DNA of 64,000 bases from assembly GCF_004337985.1 (NCBI RefSeq), contig NC_043743.1:580236-644235 (forward strand), read 5' to 3'. Below are positions 24,501 to 37,594 of this stretch, piece after piece. This DNA is from Pyricularia pennisetigena (Eukaryota; Ascomycota; Sordariomycetes; Magnaporthales; Pyriculariaceae). Within the stretch, counting starts at the first letter, position 1. Each line of letters begins with the position of its first letter. The notes beneath the pieces are model-generated. The model did no database searches. It had not been told where the DNA came from and saw nothing but the letters and a program-made list of their open reading frames with translations. Position numbers and translations under genes: made by a program.

Positions 24501-25937
24501 CGTGCACTAGCTTGCTGATTGGATGGCAGCTGGAGTTGCTTCCAGGTCGTGACTTTACTCCGTAAATCTACTTTTACTGGGGATACCTCATTCTGACTCG
24601 TCAGTGGTTCGGTAATTCTTTTTCTTCATGACTCTTGAGTTCGTCATTGTGTGCTCTTTTACTACCTTAAAAGAGTGATAGGCTGCGTGAATACGAAGTA
24701 CAATATACCGTAGTGCATATGGCGTTGTCGGATCTAAATATTCCTATAGTTCACGCTGCATGCCTATGCAGTATTATTAAAAGCGAGTGAACATCTGATT
24801 TGAAGTGCAATTCCGTTTCCTCCTTGCATCTCAGTATCAAGAAGCCTGTTTATTCACGATGAGTGAACTTTATTTAGGGCAGTGCCATGCGACATTGGCA
24901 ACATGCTATCGCGTACGTACAGTTCGGTCTTTCGCGGCGCTGCATTTGCCGTACTTGGTAATTCTTTTTTCAGCAAAATCGTGTCCATTAGGCAAGGCAT
25001 GCCGGGCTATTGATTTCAAAACACATGCCATCACTGAAATTCGTCGGGCCTCTATCATAACACCTTGAACAGACTGGAACTTTACATACACTTAAATTTG
25101 AGGTATCTGTGAGTGCGACTGCTTCATACATATCGGTCAGGAAGAAATGTGCGCATAAATATCCAGGCTACAATAACTGTTGCACTAAAACACGGCCAAA
25201 AGACGAAAGCTCCCGTCTATGACTAATGCCAGTGATTTCGAGAAATATAGCGTGCAACAATAACAGATCTAGGAAGATGCTGTATGCCAAGCAAGACTCG
25301 AAGTCGACCACATCGATATATCCTGACATTTGGTAGTAGCTAGAGGTTTGTAGTGAAGCAAGATACATGTGGTAACTTGTCTACTTTATTTCTTTGACCC
25401 TCCTCGACCAGATCTTTCCTCCCGGCTCAAGGATACACTCGAATACTTCCTAGCGATACAAGCTCTATTAATATCTTTGAGTACAACAAAGATGTTCCAG
25501 GATAGGTAGTGGTGGAACGAGATGTCGCTACAGCCATCAGGAGCCTCGTTTTTGAAATGGAAAAAGAGCAGTCCTTAAAAAAAAAAACAAAAAAAGTAAA
25601 ACGACTATATTCGTCGGGGTTTTTTTTTTCTTCTTATTTCATCATCGTAGTAATGGTCAAGATAGGTATTACCTCCTTGCCAATCGGTAGGCACTTGTGT
25701 GAAGAGATGACTTGCGCAAAGCTCCCTCACCTCAGCTATACCTAACTGACGTAGTCTCTTATCGATAGTTTTCAGGCGAACCCCACCCTCAGCCCTTCAG
25801 CTCCCGACGCGTCTGGTCGTCAATAATTTGCCCGATTTGAGTGAAAGCTTCGGAGCTTGTTGATTTCAACGTCCACAACGCAGACTGACGAAAAGCCACA
25901 CGACCACCAGAATTTGGTTTTATGAGCCAGACACAAA
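21543..25937. other. Long gene-poor divergent region, AHC1-like / Alba
   Basis: 4.4 kb. Bases 21543 to about 22860 read as a pyrimidine-rich leader on the minus strand and are probably promoter and 5' UTR of the AHC1-like gene; the 158-codon minus frame at 22381-22857 is best explained that way. From about 23100 to 25500 the sequence is A+T-rich, with no recognisable protein, RNA or transposon. Confidence 0.5.
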
Positions 25938-26666
25938 ATGGCAACAACCATGGCAATCCTTCCCTCAACAGTTCCCAGCCAAACGAAGCGCAAACAGCCA
26001 CCCGATGGCACGACTACGATCTCTTCCACAGACGATGCTACCAAGAACAAGAAGCAGCGGACGGGGCCAAGCAATTCCCAAATCCCTTCCAGACTGCCGC
26101 TAGAGCCTCACGAGGCCATCCTGACCGAGCTGCGCCCACGGTACGACGTCGCTACCTTCTCAGTCATATCGTCGACCAGCATGTCCAAGCGGATCGACCA
26201 GATCCTCAATCACCTCGGCCGGTTCCACCCCTCAGACATGGCCGTCCTGCCTGGTGCCGCGCTGCTGCATGCCCGCTCCAGGGACGCCGCCAAAATGGTA
26301 TCCTTGACCGAGCTGGTGCGTCGCCGGATTCACGAGGAGGGCCAGAAGTGGTTCCAGTACAACAGGCTGTACGAGGTCGATGTCGAAGCTTCCCACGAAA
26401 GCACCATTATCGAGGAGACGGTGCTCCATGGAGTGTCTGACGACCTAGATGAGGATGGATTCGAGGTCGCGGCTACAGAGCGGGCGGCAAATACCCCGAA
26501 TGTCTTTGAGAGAGCAGTCATGGGTCGGCCCAAGACTGAGCATGCACTATATATGAGTGTTTTCTTGTCAAGAGTGCCAATCCCGGAGCTGAGGGCAAAA
26601 CCTTTCATCACAGAGCAGACGAACTCTGACATAATTAATCAGCAACAAAAGCGAAATTTTGGCTAG
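25938..26666 (+). CDS. Alba-domain RNA/DNA-binding protein (Rpp25/Pop6-like)
   Basis: A single-exon protein of 242 residues. After a basic, disordered N-terminus with a possible nuclear signal (KNKKQR), residues about 56-145 form an Alba-like fold: LEPHEAILTELRPRYDVATF, SMSKRIDQILNHL, then LLHARSRDAAKMVSLTELVR, which matches the Alba pattern of an ARG-like loop followed by a helix of the 'A-x2-E-x-(L/I)-R-R' type. Members of this family bind RNA in RNase P/MRP (Rpp20/Rpp25, Pop6/Pop7) or associate with nucleic acids more generally; which role applies cannot be told. The C-terminal part is acidic, then ends in FITEQTNSDIINQQQKRNFG. A second ATG at 25950 is an alternative start. The gene is convergent with VTC1. 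Confidence 0.88.
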   Translation: MATTMAILPSTVPSQTKRKQPPDGTTTISSTDDATKNKKQRTGPSNSQIPSRLPLEPHEAILTELRPRYDVATFSVISSTSMSKRIDQILNHLGRFHPSDMAVLPGAALLHARSRDAAKMVSLTELVRRRIHEEGQKWFQYNRLYEVDVEASHESTIIEETVLHGVSDDLDEDGFEVAATERAANTPNVFERAVMGRPKTEHALYMSVFLSRVPIPELRAKPFITEQTNSDIINQQQKRNFG

Positions 26667-27233
26667 CAACCTCCAACCCGTCGACCCATATGAGCATATG
26701 AAGACTTTATTTTTATCTCCCGAGGCTGCCATCGCCGTATAGAAAGCCACACGCTTTGATTACTAGTCGACATCTGCTGTTGGCAGAGCCGCACGCCTAT
26801 GGCTGTGTATACAAGACCCACAGCCCTACCGCCATTGGTAGGAGGGTTTTGATGAAAACCCTTTGGTATTCGAATTGCATTTGGCGTTCAAGGAATGGAC
26901 GTAGACATGATACCCGGAATTCGGAATGAGACATGAGGCAACCGGGGCTTACTCACACATCTGCTACTCGCCTCTGACTTTCTAGTTCCAGATAAACACA
27001 ATCATCCTTCTGTACCTAATTAACACGGCAGACCTGCCTTTGCTGCCACCACCCTAGCATTTAGTATATCCAAATATAACATATCATGCTTCCCCCCCCC
27101 CCCGACTGAGGCATCGTCTCGTCGCTAGTATTTGTACAGTTCCGCAGCTTTCCAGGGACAAAGAATAACCTGCGTTACAAGGCCACACCAAATTCCACAC
27201 AACTCCGTCCCACCGCACCAACAGCAAATCCGT
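26667..27233. other. Convergent 3' region, Alba / VTC1
   Basis: Downstream regions of two convergent genes, with a C-rich run near 27092-27103. Nothing else is seen. Confidence 0.6.
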
Positions 27234-27708
27234 TTACACCTTCTTGTTCTTGTCATACGTGACCCTCAACACAAAGTTGACCACGACGGCCAGGAACAGG
27301 ATGATGGCCAGCATAGTCGGGCCGAACCTGTCGTCGAATCCTGCCTGTCCCCGCTTTCTGATGGTGGCAGCACGCCAGTGGTATTGCCACAACGCATAAC
27401 CCATGGTGAACATGGCGACCAGTGTGAACATGATGGAGGAGATGAAGGCCGGGCGGTCACCAAAGTTGAGCATGCCGACGGCGAGGGCGCCCAGAACGAC
27501 GGTAAAGTTGAGCCATGAGAGGAAGGTTCTCTCGTTTGCGAAAAAGACCTTGGGCTCGACTCGCGTCGGGAGCGCGATCCGCTTGCCTGTGACGGACGAA
27601 GTTGAGGTATTGTTAGGCGAGGCTATTCATCTTGATCGACCTGTCTCTCGCCGGAGAGGCTCAATGGATCTTACCCGGTGCGGTTTGAAGTAGTGGCTGG
27701 CTCGACAT
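27234..27708 (-). CDS. VTC1: Vacuolar transporter chaperone complex subunit 1
   Basis: A small membrane subunit of the VTC complex, which makes polyphosphate and moves it into the vacuole or acidocalcisome. Exons are 27708-27675 (34 bases) and 27586-27234, giving 128 residues against 129 in yeast. The first exon encodes [12 protein letters not shown], almost the same as yeast Vtc1, which fixes the start and the splice site. Next come [20 protein letters not shown] and FLSWLNF, the DUF202 signature, and three membrane segments at about residues 32-52, 60-80 and 100-120. [12 protein letters not shown] lies in the loop before the last helix. The Arg residues in these loops line the polyphosphate channel in the family. 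The upstream region has two CACGTG boxes. Confidence 0.97.
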
Positions 27709-28501
27709 TGTCTTGGTTGTTTAAGTGGTCGCGTAGACGCTTCGAGGGGCGTGCGTTTCCTTAGAGTGGCCTCGGCCCGGGGCTGCGATATGTGATTCTG
27801 TGATGCGCTCGGGGTTCCGGATCACGCCAGCCAGATTCACGGAACTCGATATTCACAAAGCGCAGACGCAAGCGAGAAAAGAATTGACTCAATCGCAATT
27901 CCTGGTTTTGTACAGAAAAAAAAAAAAGCTTGTATAAATGCCTTCCAGACCGGATCCTCCGACAGACCCCAAGCGCCATGGGCCGAGTCTGGGCCTTGGA
28001 ATGGACAAGAAGAGCTTTTGACTTAGAGCGGGTATCTATCGTAGCTGCCCCCGCTTTGGCGCTACACGTGCAGGACTGATTGGATTCAACGCCAAGGGTG
28101 CTCACGTGCCCCCTGCCTGAAGGTGGCTCCCGTTGCCCCGCAGCAAAATCTCTCCTGCGCTGGCCGAGGGGCGTTGTTTGTGTTTGGCTAAGGTAATGTT
28201 TGTGGTCTGACGATTCACAATTTCGGGTTTGTTGACTTTGACTTTCTGTTGTTGATCCAATGCGAGCCGACCGCGCTGTTACTTCCTGCCTACGATCCGT
28301 CTGTCAGCCTTGTCAAGCCTCCTACCGGTACAAGCCTTGCCATTTGTAACCTCCAGCACAGTTATATCCATCTTTTGCTAAGAGGTTTGCAGATCCGAGT
28401 AATACGTCGCGTGCCCACCTTGACTTCCACTATCAGACGACATCTTCCGTTCCAACATACCTCAGTTGCAACTCCATCCAAAAAGCACAACAAACATCAC
28501 A
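27709..28501. other. Divergent promoter, VTC1 / dynein light chain
   Basis: About 790 bases between two divergently transcribed starts. It contains two CACGTG boxes (listed separately) and an A13-type tract near 27917. No gene is seen. Confidence 0.65.
28065..28108. promoter_or_regulatory. Pair of CACGTG boxes, candidate PHO-pathway sites
   Basis: CACGTG occurs at 28065-28070 and 28103-28108, 357 and 395 bases upstream of the VTC1 start. Basic helix-loop-helix factors of the Pho4/NUC-1 type bind this palindrome, and VTC1 belongs to the phosphate regulon in yeast. The sites could equally serve the dynein light chain gene on the other side (starts about 390-440 bases away). Occupancy is inferred only. 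Confidence 0.45.
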
Positions 28502-29235
28502 ATGGCTGCCCAGGGCCCATCTGTATGATTCTACCTGCCACTGGCCGACCCAGAATTTGCCGCTTATACTGACAGGTTCATAGCCAATCCCAACCAACCG
28601 CCTAAAGCAGATTGCCGCCGATGTATGTATTTTCGAGCATACTGACAAGGCCCGCTCCGTACATGCCTACCCGTTGGGTTCGCTATGAAGCCTCTGCTGA
28701 CATACCAAAAAGGCCTGTAACGATGCAATCGGCAGCGCAGAGTTCTATGATCACGCCAAGACCGAGCAGTGGAACCATCAAATCATTGTATGTTTTGCTG
28801 CCGCCCACCTGGAGCGAGAGCTTTCTTGATCGGCTTCTGCCAGACCGCCTCCTACAATCACTGGGGCACACGCAGCTAACCATACATGCCACTACGTCGC
28901 ATCCATAGAACACGATACTCAAGGCCGTGATCGCTGAGTCCCAGCCTTCAGACAGCACAGCGCCCCCGCAGTTCAAGTTCGCCGTCAACAGCACCATCGT
29001 ACAGCACCTGGTGCCCTCTTCAAAGCTAAACAAGCCCGCGGGTGGCGCCGACGACAAACCTGCCAGCACCGCGACTAGCACGGATGGCAAGCCGCACGTC
29101 GGCCGAAGGGGCATGCACAGCGCCACGGGAGCCTTCTGGAACGACAAGACGGACGGCATGTGGACGTACAAGCACGAGGGCGACGAGAGCAAGGGGATGG
29201 ACGTTGTGGTCATGCTGATCTGGATTGCTGTATGA
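28502..29235 (+). CDS. Tctex-1 family dynein light chain
   Basis: A light chain of cytoplasmic dynein of the DYNLT (Tctex-1) type, binding the intermediate chain and cargo. Exons are 28502-28522, 28584-28622, 28713-28787 and 28909-29235, with all internal junctions in phase 0, giving 153 residues. Family features: ACNDAIGSAEFYDHAKTEQW, WNHQIINTILKAV, then FKFAVNSTIVQHL, and at the end GMHSATGAFWNDKTDGMWTY and VVVMLIWIAV, the typical closing strands. An insertion of about 30 residues rich in Lys, Ala and Thr (SSKLNKPAGGADDKP region) sits where other members have a short loop; metazoan members are about 113 residues. Three introns in the first 140 coding bases is dense for this window. Confidence 0.93.
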
Positions 29236-31848
29236 CAGGTCATCTCCGGCATGTGTGTGGGTATAAAGATGCGGGGCCATTTACGATCTGAGAGAAGCTA
29301 CCATACTGGAGATTTGTTGCACTTCTGGCGTTTTATGGTGTGAAACGTGATCAAGATCAAACGACGTGTTCTATGCTAAGCAACTGCGTAAGTGCTGCCC
29401 TGTTGATATTGTTTTCGATTGTTGCGCGGGTGTTAGATTGGGCTTCTGCCTTTGTCATTGTTTCTGGATTTTCTCCTCAGAGATGGGCACTAGCTACTTG
29501 TATGATTCTATTCACGCCGTCGAGTCCACGCATAGTTGATGATATTTTGCCCCTGACCGCCGCCAAAACAGTCAGCGCAGTGGGGCCATGATCCCGCGAT
29601 CTCCGATCTCGCTCTCTCGGGACGGGGTCCCACTGACGTCAACATCCTCAAGGACATTGGCTGCCATACATCAGCGCATTTGGTTCGGAGCACTTTTGGT
29701 GCGGCTGACCAGGGCTTTCTTTCCGGAGACGGCCTGCTTTTCTGAGTGGCAGTAGTATACGTTATGGCTGCGATGTGTACCCAACCATCAGGCTATATGC
29801 TGTTGTGCCTGGTTTGTCGCCGACGAGACCTCCTATTTTCAGAAAGGATCGACTTATCACAGGCCACCAACCTTACGGGTTTGATATCTGGTGCCAGCGG
29901 CAAAATGGCTTACACCCAGTAAGATTGATAGTCAACACCACATAAACCCGAGCACATAGTGCCTATTTGGCGTCTTGGTCTAGTCCCGGCCATGTTTGTC
30001 GATCGAGCAAGGGACGGACGTTCAAGTGGACGTTGTGGTGGATATCATTACGTTGCGATGCAGCGAACACGTCGAAAATCGCTTGCTAATCGAGCCTCTT
30101 GCCGGCAGTCCTTGTCAAACCTCACAGCAGACCTCCAAGGTCGATAAGCGGTCGCTTGGTTGTCAATTGTCCACACTAATCTGCGCCTATGCTGTCTTGC
30201 ACGTAGTAGAGTCTTGCCAAAGATTACTCCTCTGGAGATGATTGGGGTACTATGGTGATCATATCGGCGATCTCTGGGGTGTCGCGCGACTCTGTGCGCG
30301 AACAGATCGCACTAACAATTGCAACCGACGTCAAGATTCATCAGCCTGCTGCTATAGCTGCTATACCAATGCCTACAGAATTTGTGAATCAAATACACCC
30401 TTGCTAGCTTTAGTAGAACCATAAGACTGATAACCACCCCTCGAGAGGGTTGCCTCTTTGCCACTTTGCGCTTTGTCTACAACGGCATTGTTCCTTGACG
30501 AGGCATCGGCCAAGACCAAGCAGGCAGGGTTTTGCCCGAAGATATCAGTTAAAATGGTTACCAGTGATTGGGAATGTCGGAGCTTATATCCGGATATATT
30601 GTCAAGTTATCAGTGCAGATGGGGAAAAAGGTCAGCTCTCCAATGCATAAGACTGTTTGCCCTGCTTATTTTTTTAGGCGGAATTAAACTGGAGTCAATG
30701 ACGTGCAACATCCACTGTCTGTGCTACAAAAAAAAAAAAAAAAAAAAAAAAAGTATTCTTAGGTAGTACCTTGTGCAAAGTCGATAATCTCCGTCCCGGG
30801 GTAGTTGCGAAATATCCATGCCATAAGAGTAGGATTTCTGCGTAATAGTTGGCTAATTGCGCCTACATTTTGAGGTAATCGAATCAACATGGGCAATGAA
30901 GAAGTTGTTTGCGACCGAATCAGTCAAGACTGATTAATATATGCCGAACGAACAAAAACAAAAAACTGTTTCCAACGCCGATCGCGGTCACGAGACTCGC
31001 TGGGCTGTGACGCAATTAATGCTAAAAACAGCTGGACCACAGACAAAAAAAGCCCGGAAGGTCCCTGAATCTCGACCCCACAGTGGCGTTCAGCTGATTG
31101 GTGCCCTTGGATCCAACGCTGGAGCCCTGAACTCTCGGGGGTCTCCTATAGTAGATCCCTGCCAAATTCTCATCGGTATTTGGGGTCTTTCGATGGCGGG
31201 AAACCCGATGGCAGCTTCATTACTTCAAGAACCGCACCAACCCCCTCCTCTCTGTCCTCGTACGGCATCACACCACTACGGACGAAACTCTCATGCAAAC
31301 CCCTCATCTATCACACCACGGTTGGGTCTCCGCACACTGAGTCCTACGTCTCTGTTACGGATGATAAAAGAAAGCAACCCTCTCTTGTCCAGTCTCCGTT
31401 CTGGTCAGGTTGACAAAGTTCGGGCCCCCTACTGTTAAGAAGCCCAGTGTCGTGCACACCACGCTCTTCTCGTCCAATATTCGTCGTTAATGAGCTCGCT
31501 ATTGAGGAGCATCGAGCCAAATCACAACTGCATCGAAGTCGAGACCTCACTTGACTTTGAATATTATCTACCAGCTCTCGACTCTAAAACCACGACAATC
31601 TGCACAAGGGACCTAACTACCTGCGTATTTGGAGATCCCGAAACCACCCTTGTGAATTGAGTTGGCCACCGACGTCATCCAACCATCAAAGCACCGCTGC
31701 TTACGCCGACGTGTAGTAGGCGCATTAAAGCAAGAAGAACAACGAAAATCAAAAAGCAGTTATTGACAACTGTATCTACTGAACAACGGCCCACGGTCGC
31801 CCACGAAGTCCTGAAGCCTCGGGAAGTTTCAATTGAACATCCGAAGCC
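29236..31848. other. Intergenic stretch upstream of the F-box gene
   Basis: 2.6 kb. It contains an A25 tract at 30728-30752 without flanking direct repeats that I can see. The 165-codon plus frame at 30941-31438 lies in the probable promoter and leader of the next gene and has no coding character. Nothing else is recognised. Confidence 0.5.
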
Positions 31849-32886
31849 ATGGAGACTATGCAGATCAGCACTCCTCCCGCCGCCATGAATGGCGCACAGC
31901 CCAAGGGCTTATGGTCCCGGGATGAGCATGTCAGAGACGCAAAGAACGTAAGTCGTGCTAATGGTGGGTCGCGACAACCTCGGAGATCGAGGACTTTGCA
32001 CGAGGAGTTCCAGACTCCAGCTATGCCATATGGGTTTGGCGAGGTCCACCTGCATTCGAATTACCAGGTCCACGCCCAGGACCACTATAGGGCCATGAAT
32101 GGCCTGCCATCGCCCATCTCGGAGGTACCGCCAGCCCTCGAGAATGGGGACTACATGATGTCGCTGTCGATTACGTCGAACTCTTCGGACAAGAGCTCAT
32201 CCTTCAAGGTAGCTGAGCAGGCGCCTCAGCCCGCCCCAAGGGTACGCCAACTTCGTCCTACCCTCCCCGCACCCCGCCGTTCCTATTCAGTGACGGACCA
32301 GGAGCCGGTGCCACATCACCACCGCCTCTCATCTGTCATGACACTGCTTGATCTACCAGGCGAAGTCCACTACGCCATTTTTGACTTCCTGGATCCTCTG
32401 GACAGCACTTGCTTTGGTCTCACCAACAAGCACATGTATGGGATTCATAGGCGACTGCACGGCTCGGTGCCCCTCTCCATTCGCCGCGCAGGCCCCAACG
32501 ACATGGAATGGGCTTGGCACAAGGCTGGACAGTCAACCGCCGTCACCGCCGCGAAGCCTGCCGCTGCTGTGGCTGCCACTGAAGGCGAGGCTGCGGCTGA
32601 CGACAAGGAACGCAAGGCGCTCGAGAAGAAGGAGATGACTGCCATGAGGGTTCGCGGGCAAGCCTATTGTCGGAAGTGCGGAATCTCCCGCTGCGAGCTG
32701 CACAAGCATATCCGCGACTGGATGGGCGAGAACTACGAGTACTGCAGCGTTCGGCAAAAGTTTGGCCCCAAGGCTCCTGAGGGTGCTAGGAGCTTTTGCT
32801 ACCTAAACAATCCCAAGAATCCGGGCCGGTGTGGTCGCCACCGAGCCGCGAAGGCGCACCCACCGTCGGAATCTTTGCAATCGTGA
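31849..32886 (+). CDS. F-box protein with C-terminal Cys-rich region
   Basis: A single-exon protein of 345 residues. Residues about 166-205 form an F-box (LLDLPGEVHYAIFDFLDPLD, then STCFGLTNKHMYGIHRRLHG), the part that binds Skp1 in SCF ubiquitin ligases. The C-terminal region 270-332 has six cysteines and several histidines, C274-x2-C277-x4-C282, C299, C317, C328, in CRKCGISRCELHKHIRDWMG and NPKNPGRCGRH. This may bind a metal or substrates and is typical of a Pezizomycotina-only F-box group. The N-terminal 150 residues and a Lys/Ala-rich stretch at 228-265 look disordered. Substrate unknown. A GTAAGT at 31948 looks like a donor, but the frame continues without need of an intron. Confidence 0.9.
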   Translation: METMQISTPPAAMNGAQPKGLWSRDEHVRDAKNVSRANGGSRQPRRSRTLHEEFQTPAMPYGFGEVHLHSNYQVHAQDHYRAMNGLPSPISEVPPALENGDYMMSLSITSNSSDKSSSFKVAEQAPQPAPRVRQLRPTLPAPRRSYSVTDQEPVPHHHRLSSVMTLLDLPGEVHYAIFDFLDPLDSTCFGLTNKHMYGIHRRLHGSVPLSIRRAGPNDMEWAWHKAGQSTAVTAAKPAAAVAATEGEAAADDKERKALEKKEMTAMRVRGQAYCRKCGISRCELHKHIRDWMGENYEYCSVRQKFGPKAPEGARSFCYLNNPKNPGRCGRHRAAKAHPPSESLQS

Positions 32887-34916
32887 TCCCATTTCTTGGT
32901 CCATTTTGGGCTACATGTTATGTTTTTAATTTTTTGATGATTCTGCACATTTGGATACACGGACTTCTACTCCATATAAGCAGGGGGAAATACTTACAAT
33001 CTTCTTGGTTTCATTGGGCTGTGTTTCGTTCGCACGTTGTGCTGAGGGCAGGCTTTGTGCATGGCGTTAGCGTGGGGGATATTCTTAGGTTTTATTGAGT
33101 TACATTAGTAACCTTCCTTCGCAGGTCACTGGCATTTTGTTGACAACGCTTATGTATAAATATAGCCAAGACTTAGTTTGGGGGGTTACATGCGGTGTGT
33201 TTCTGTTATTGGAACAGCCGGCCAGTCAACTTGCATAACGCCTCTGTTGGGGGACTGGTCAAGGTGCAACGACAGACTTGTCATATTTTGGTATTTTGCT
33301 GCTTTCGTTTAATCCATATCCCTGAATGACGTGGTTGACTCTTGTACTTGAACAACCAGTATTATCAGGGGAGACCACACGCGTACTTAGTGGGCCATGG
33401 AAATTGTCTTGGCTCTGGCACACCTTAAATGAGCAGGTTGATCTAGCTGTTTTCCACGAGGAAAAGATACTGTTCTGTTTGGAGGGTGCATGGCATGACC
33501 GCCTATCCAGGTTTCCGAGGCAGACGAACAGTTTCATTTAATGAATGGACAATGTGCAGTAGTTTATTGCCCTAGGTGTGCTCACGAGGCTTCCCAGTCT
33601 CGCTTAGTCTCCAGTAGCATGAACAAGAGGTGAAGGAAGCTTAGTTAATGCCACGCCGAACACAAACACCTGTCAGAAGTCCCTTGAGAAATCAAGACAA
33701 AGCAAGTCTAGTACATCTAGACTAGAACTACCTGTTAAGCAGGGCCAGGTTTTGGCATGTGAAAGTCAACGTCAGTCAGAATTGAGCGCACACCACTGGA
33801 ATTAAAAAGCAGGGAAATAGGGAAATAGAATGAGCCGGGTCACGTGAATAGCATCAGCTCTTTACCGCATTCTCGCTCTCTTGGTTGCGCCGATCATGGT
33901 TTCCCTGTGTGGACTGGGACGTCAAGCCACATTAGATCATCATGGCCATGCGAAATGACGCCACTTTTAGGGCCCATGGTTAAAAGTCGCGGTGACGAGA
34001 AAGGGACGATGCAGGGGACGTTTTGGAAGGAGACAAAGAAAAAAAAGAAGAAGAAAAAAACAGGGATGAACCAAAGATTGAAGAGAGAGGAATTGCGGGA
34101 TCTTTCAGGGATGTTTTAGCCTCCTTTCTTTTTGTTGGGAGGAATTGCGGGCTGGCTTGAGGATAGATCGCATCTCCGGGTTCTACGTAAAGTGATGGTT
34201 TTTTTCTCTTTTTTACTGTGCGCCAGCTGATATTACTTCTAACTCTTAAGGACGGTGCCACCCGTTGTTGCCTCTCTTTAGGCGCCTGCCTGTAAAGTAA
34301 TACTTATTTTCAAGGTTCGCTACTGACGCCTACAATTGATCTTGTGCACGCAAGCGGATTAGACCAGACATAAGATAAACAATCGCCCTGGCTGACTACA
34401 TAAAAGTTAACTTGTCGGCATTATCTACCAGTCGTAAATTAGAACCAACCCCTGACCTCGCAAAAGTTCCACTCGTTAGTAGTACATTCTAGCTGCATGC
34501 GCTTGGCTCCCAAGTGATTTTATCCAACTCCATCCACGTCGACCCGCAGAACGCCTGACCATCAATTGAGTCTCTAAGCTCCCCTCGCATCACACTGTAT
34601 CACTGCCACGTACAGACCAACACCTGTTTTAATCCTATGCTACCGAGGGCCGGCGGATGCACATGATTCTACGAACCATATCAAAATCTACCAATATTAA
34701 CTACCGCCCATTGTTTTCAAAGCACCCACGGGGACCAAGAGAACAACGACCCACCCCCGGTGCCTCCCAAAGCTCTTTCTAGTTGAGCTATTGTAACATA
34801 TCTGGTGTTCTCCTCGTTTCCAGCCCACCCCTGGCTGACTCGAATAAACGTCTACACCGTCCTCTTCACCCCCACACCTTACTACCATACTACATACAGA
34901 CGCACATCGCCAGACA
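32887..34916. other. Intergenic region, F-box / PCT1
   Basis: 2.0 kb holding the 3' region of the F-box gene and the promoter and leader of PCT1. It includes one CACGTG near 33840 and an A-rich purine stretch at 34031-34060. No gene is seen. Confidence 0.5.
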
Positions 34917-36600
<1,684 letters not shown>

Positions 36601-37418
36601 GATGCGGCACTGCTGGTCTGTGCTTTTTGTTCAGCCCTTATCCCATTCTACCCTCCATTTTACTTTTTATTTTATTTCCCTTTCATCGGCTGTTCCTGAG
36701 TGCTTCTGAGAGGGTGCACTTTTGGATGATTTTATACAGGGACGCAGGGAAGAAGGATAACGGCGAGGTATTAAAAAGAAAGTAATCGGCTGGAGATGAT
36801 TAGGAATACACGCTCACCTACGTTCAGACTTATTGATATACTGGGATCATTAGGGATCCGCGGGTGGACGAGGTAATGGAGGCAGAGTTTTTTTTTTCTT
36901 TTTTTCTCGCGTTTCCTTGAGCAATAAGCACTCATGTGTGCTTGCTTTATCAGAGCCTTGTCCTTATTGCCAGCAAAATAATATGCAATCTTATTGCTCC
37001 GAGAAATAGCAGGTGATAATAGTGCGGTGCTTAAGCTGGAAATTCGGGTTGTTATGGTACAGGTTTGCGCACCGTGGGCATGGACGGGCAAACTGGTCGC
37101 CTGGTCAGCCTAAATGTGCAGCCTTGTTGGGGTGTTGGAGTGGGTTGGGGTCAGCTGAGAGCGCGCCTGCCTGGAGGGGCAACAACCCGCTTTTCGTTTT
37201 GCTTCCAAAGCCAAACCGCGTTTTTGTTACGGCACACTTTCTCCTCCATTTCAAAGACACAGTCTGCATAGCAATTCTGATTGTTTTCGCGTCTCGGGTA
37301 ATCCGGAGACTAGGGATCAAAGTTGAAACGAAAAACTTCCGCAGACCGAGAGTCCTCTATCCGGTGCTTCTTACTTTTGCTCACCAGAAGCCAGCCTTTT
37401 AAACCTGCCAGCCATGCC
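36601..37418. other. Intergenic region, PCT1 / STN1
   Basis: About 820 bases with the PCT1 3' region and the STN1 promoter and leader. T-rich runs lie at 36650-36690 and 36886-36907. No gene apart from a two-codon upstream frame at 37414. Confidence 0.55.
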
Positions 37419-37422
37419 ATGA
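37414..37422 (+). promoter_or_regulatory. Minimal upstream ORF overlapping the STN1 start
   Basis: ATGCCATGA: an ATG-CCA-TGA frame whose stop codon overlaps the STN1 start (37419-37421) by two bases. Such an arrangement can lower translation or couple it by reinitiation. It matters only if the mRNA starts upstream of 37414, which is expected but not shown. Confidence 0.4.
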
Positions 37423-37551
37423 CAAGCGGCGATCCGCCCGAGATCTACCCACAGTATTGCTTCCATCTGTCGCCGACGATACACCGGTGGTGTCACCTTC
37501 GAGCGGCCGACGTTGCGGCGTTGACTACGCATCCCGGGTTTGAAGGTGGGC

Positions 37552-37594
<43 letters not shown>

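Noticed and set aside
30728..30752. A25 tract as the tail of a retrotransposed element
   Set aside because: No flanking target duplication and no element sequence before it; similar A/T tracts are scattered over the window.
30941..31438. 165-codon frame upstream of the F-box gene
   Set aside because: Its composition is like a leader or promoter, it has no recognisable domain, and its 5' end is A-rich non-coding sequence.
31948..31953. GTAAGT in the F-box gene as a 5' splice site
   Set aside because: The frame is open on both sides with coherent protein, and no suitable acceptor is needed.
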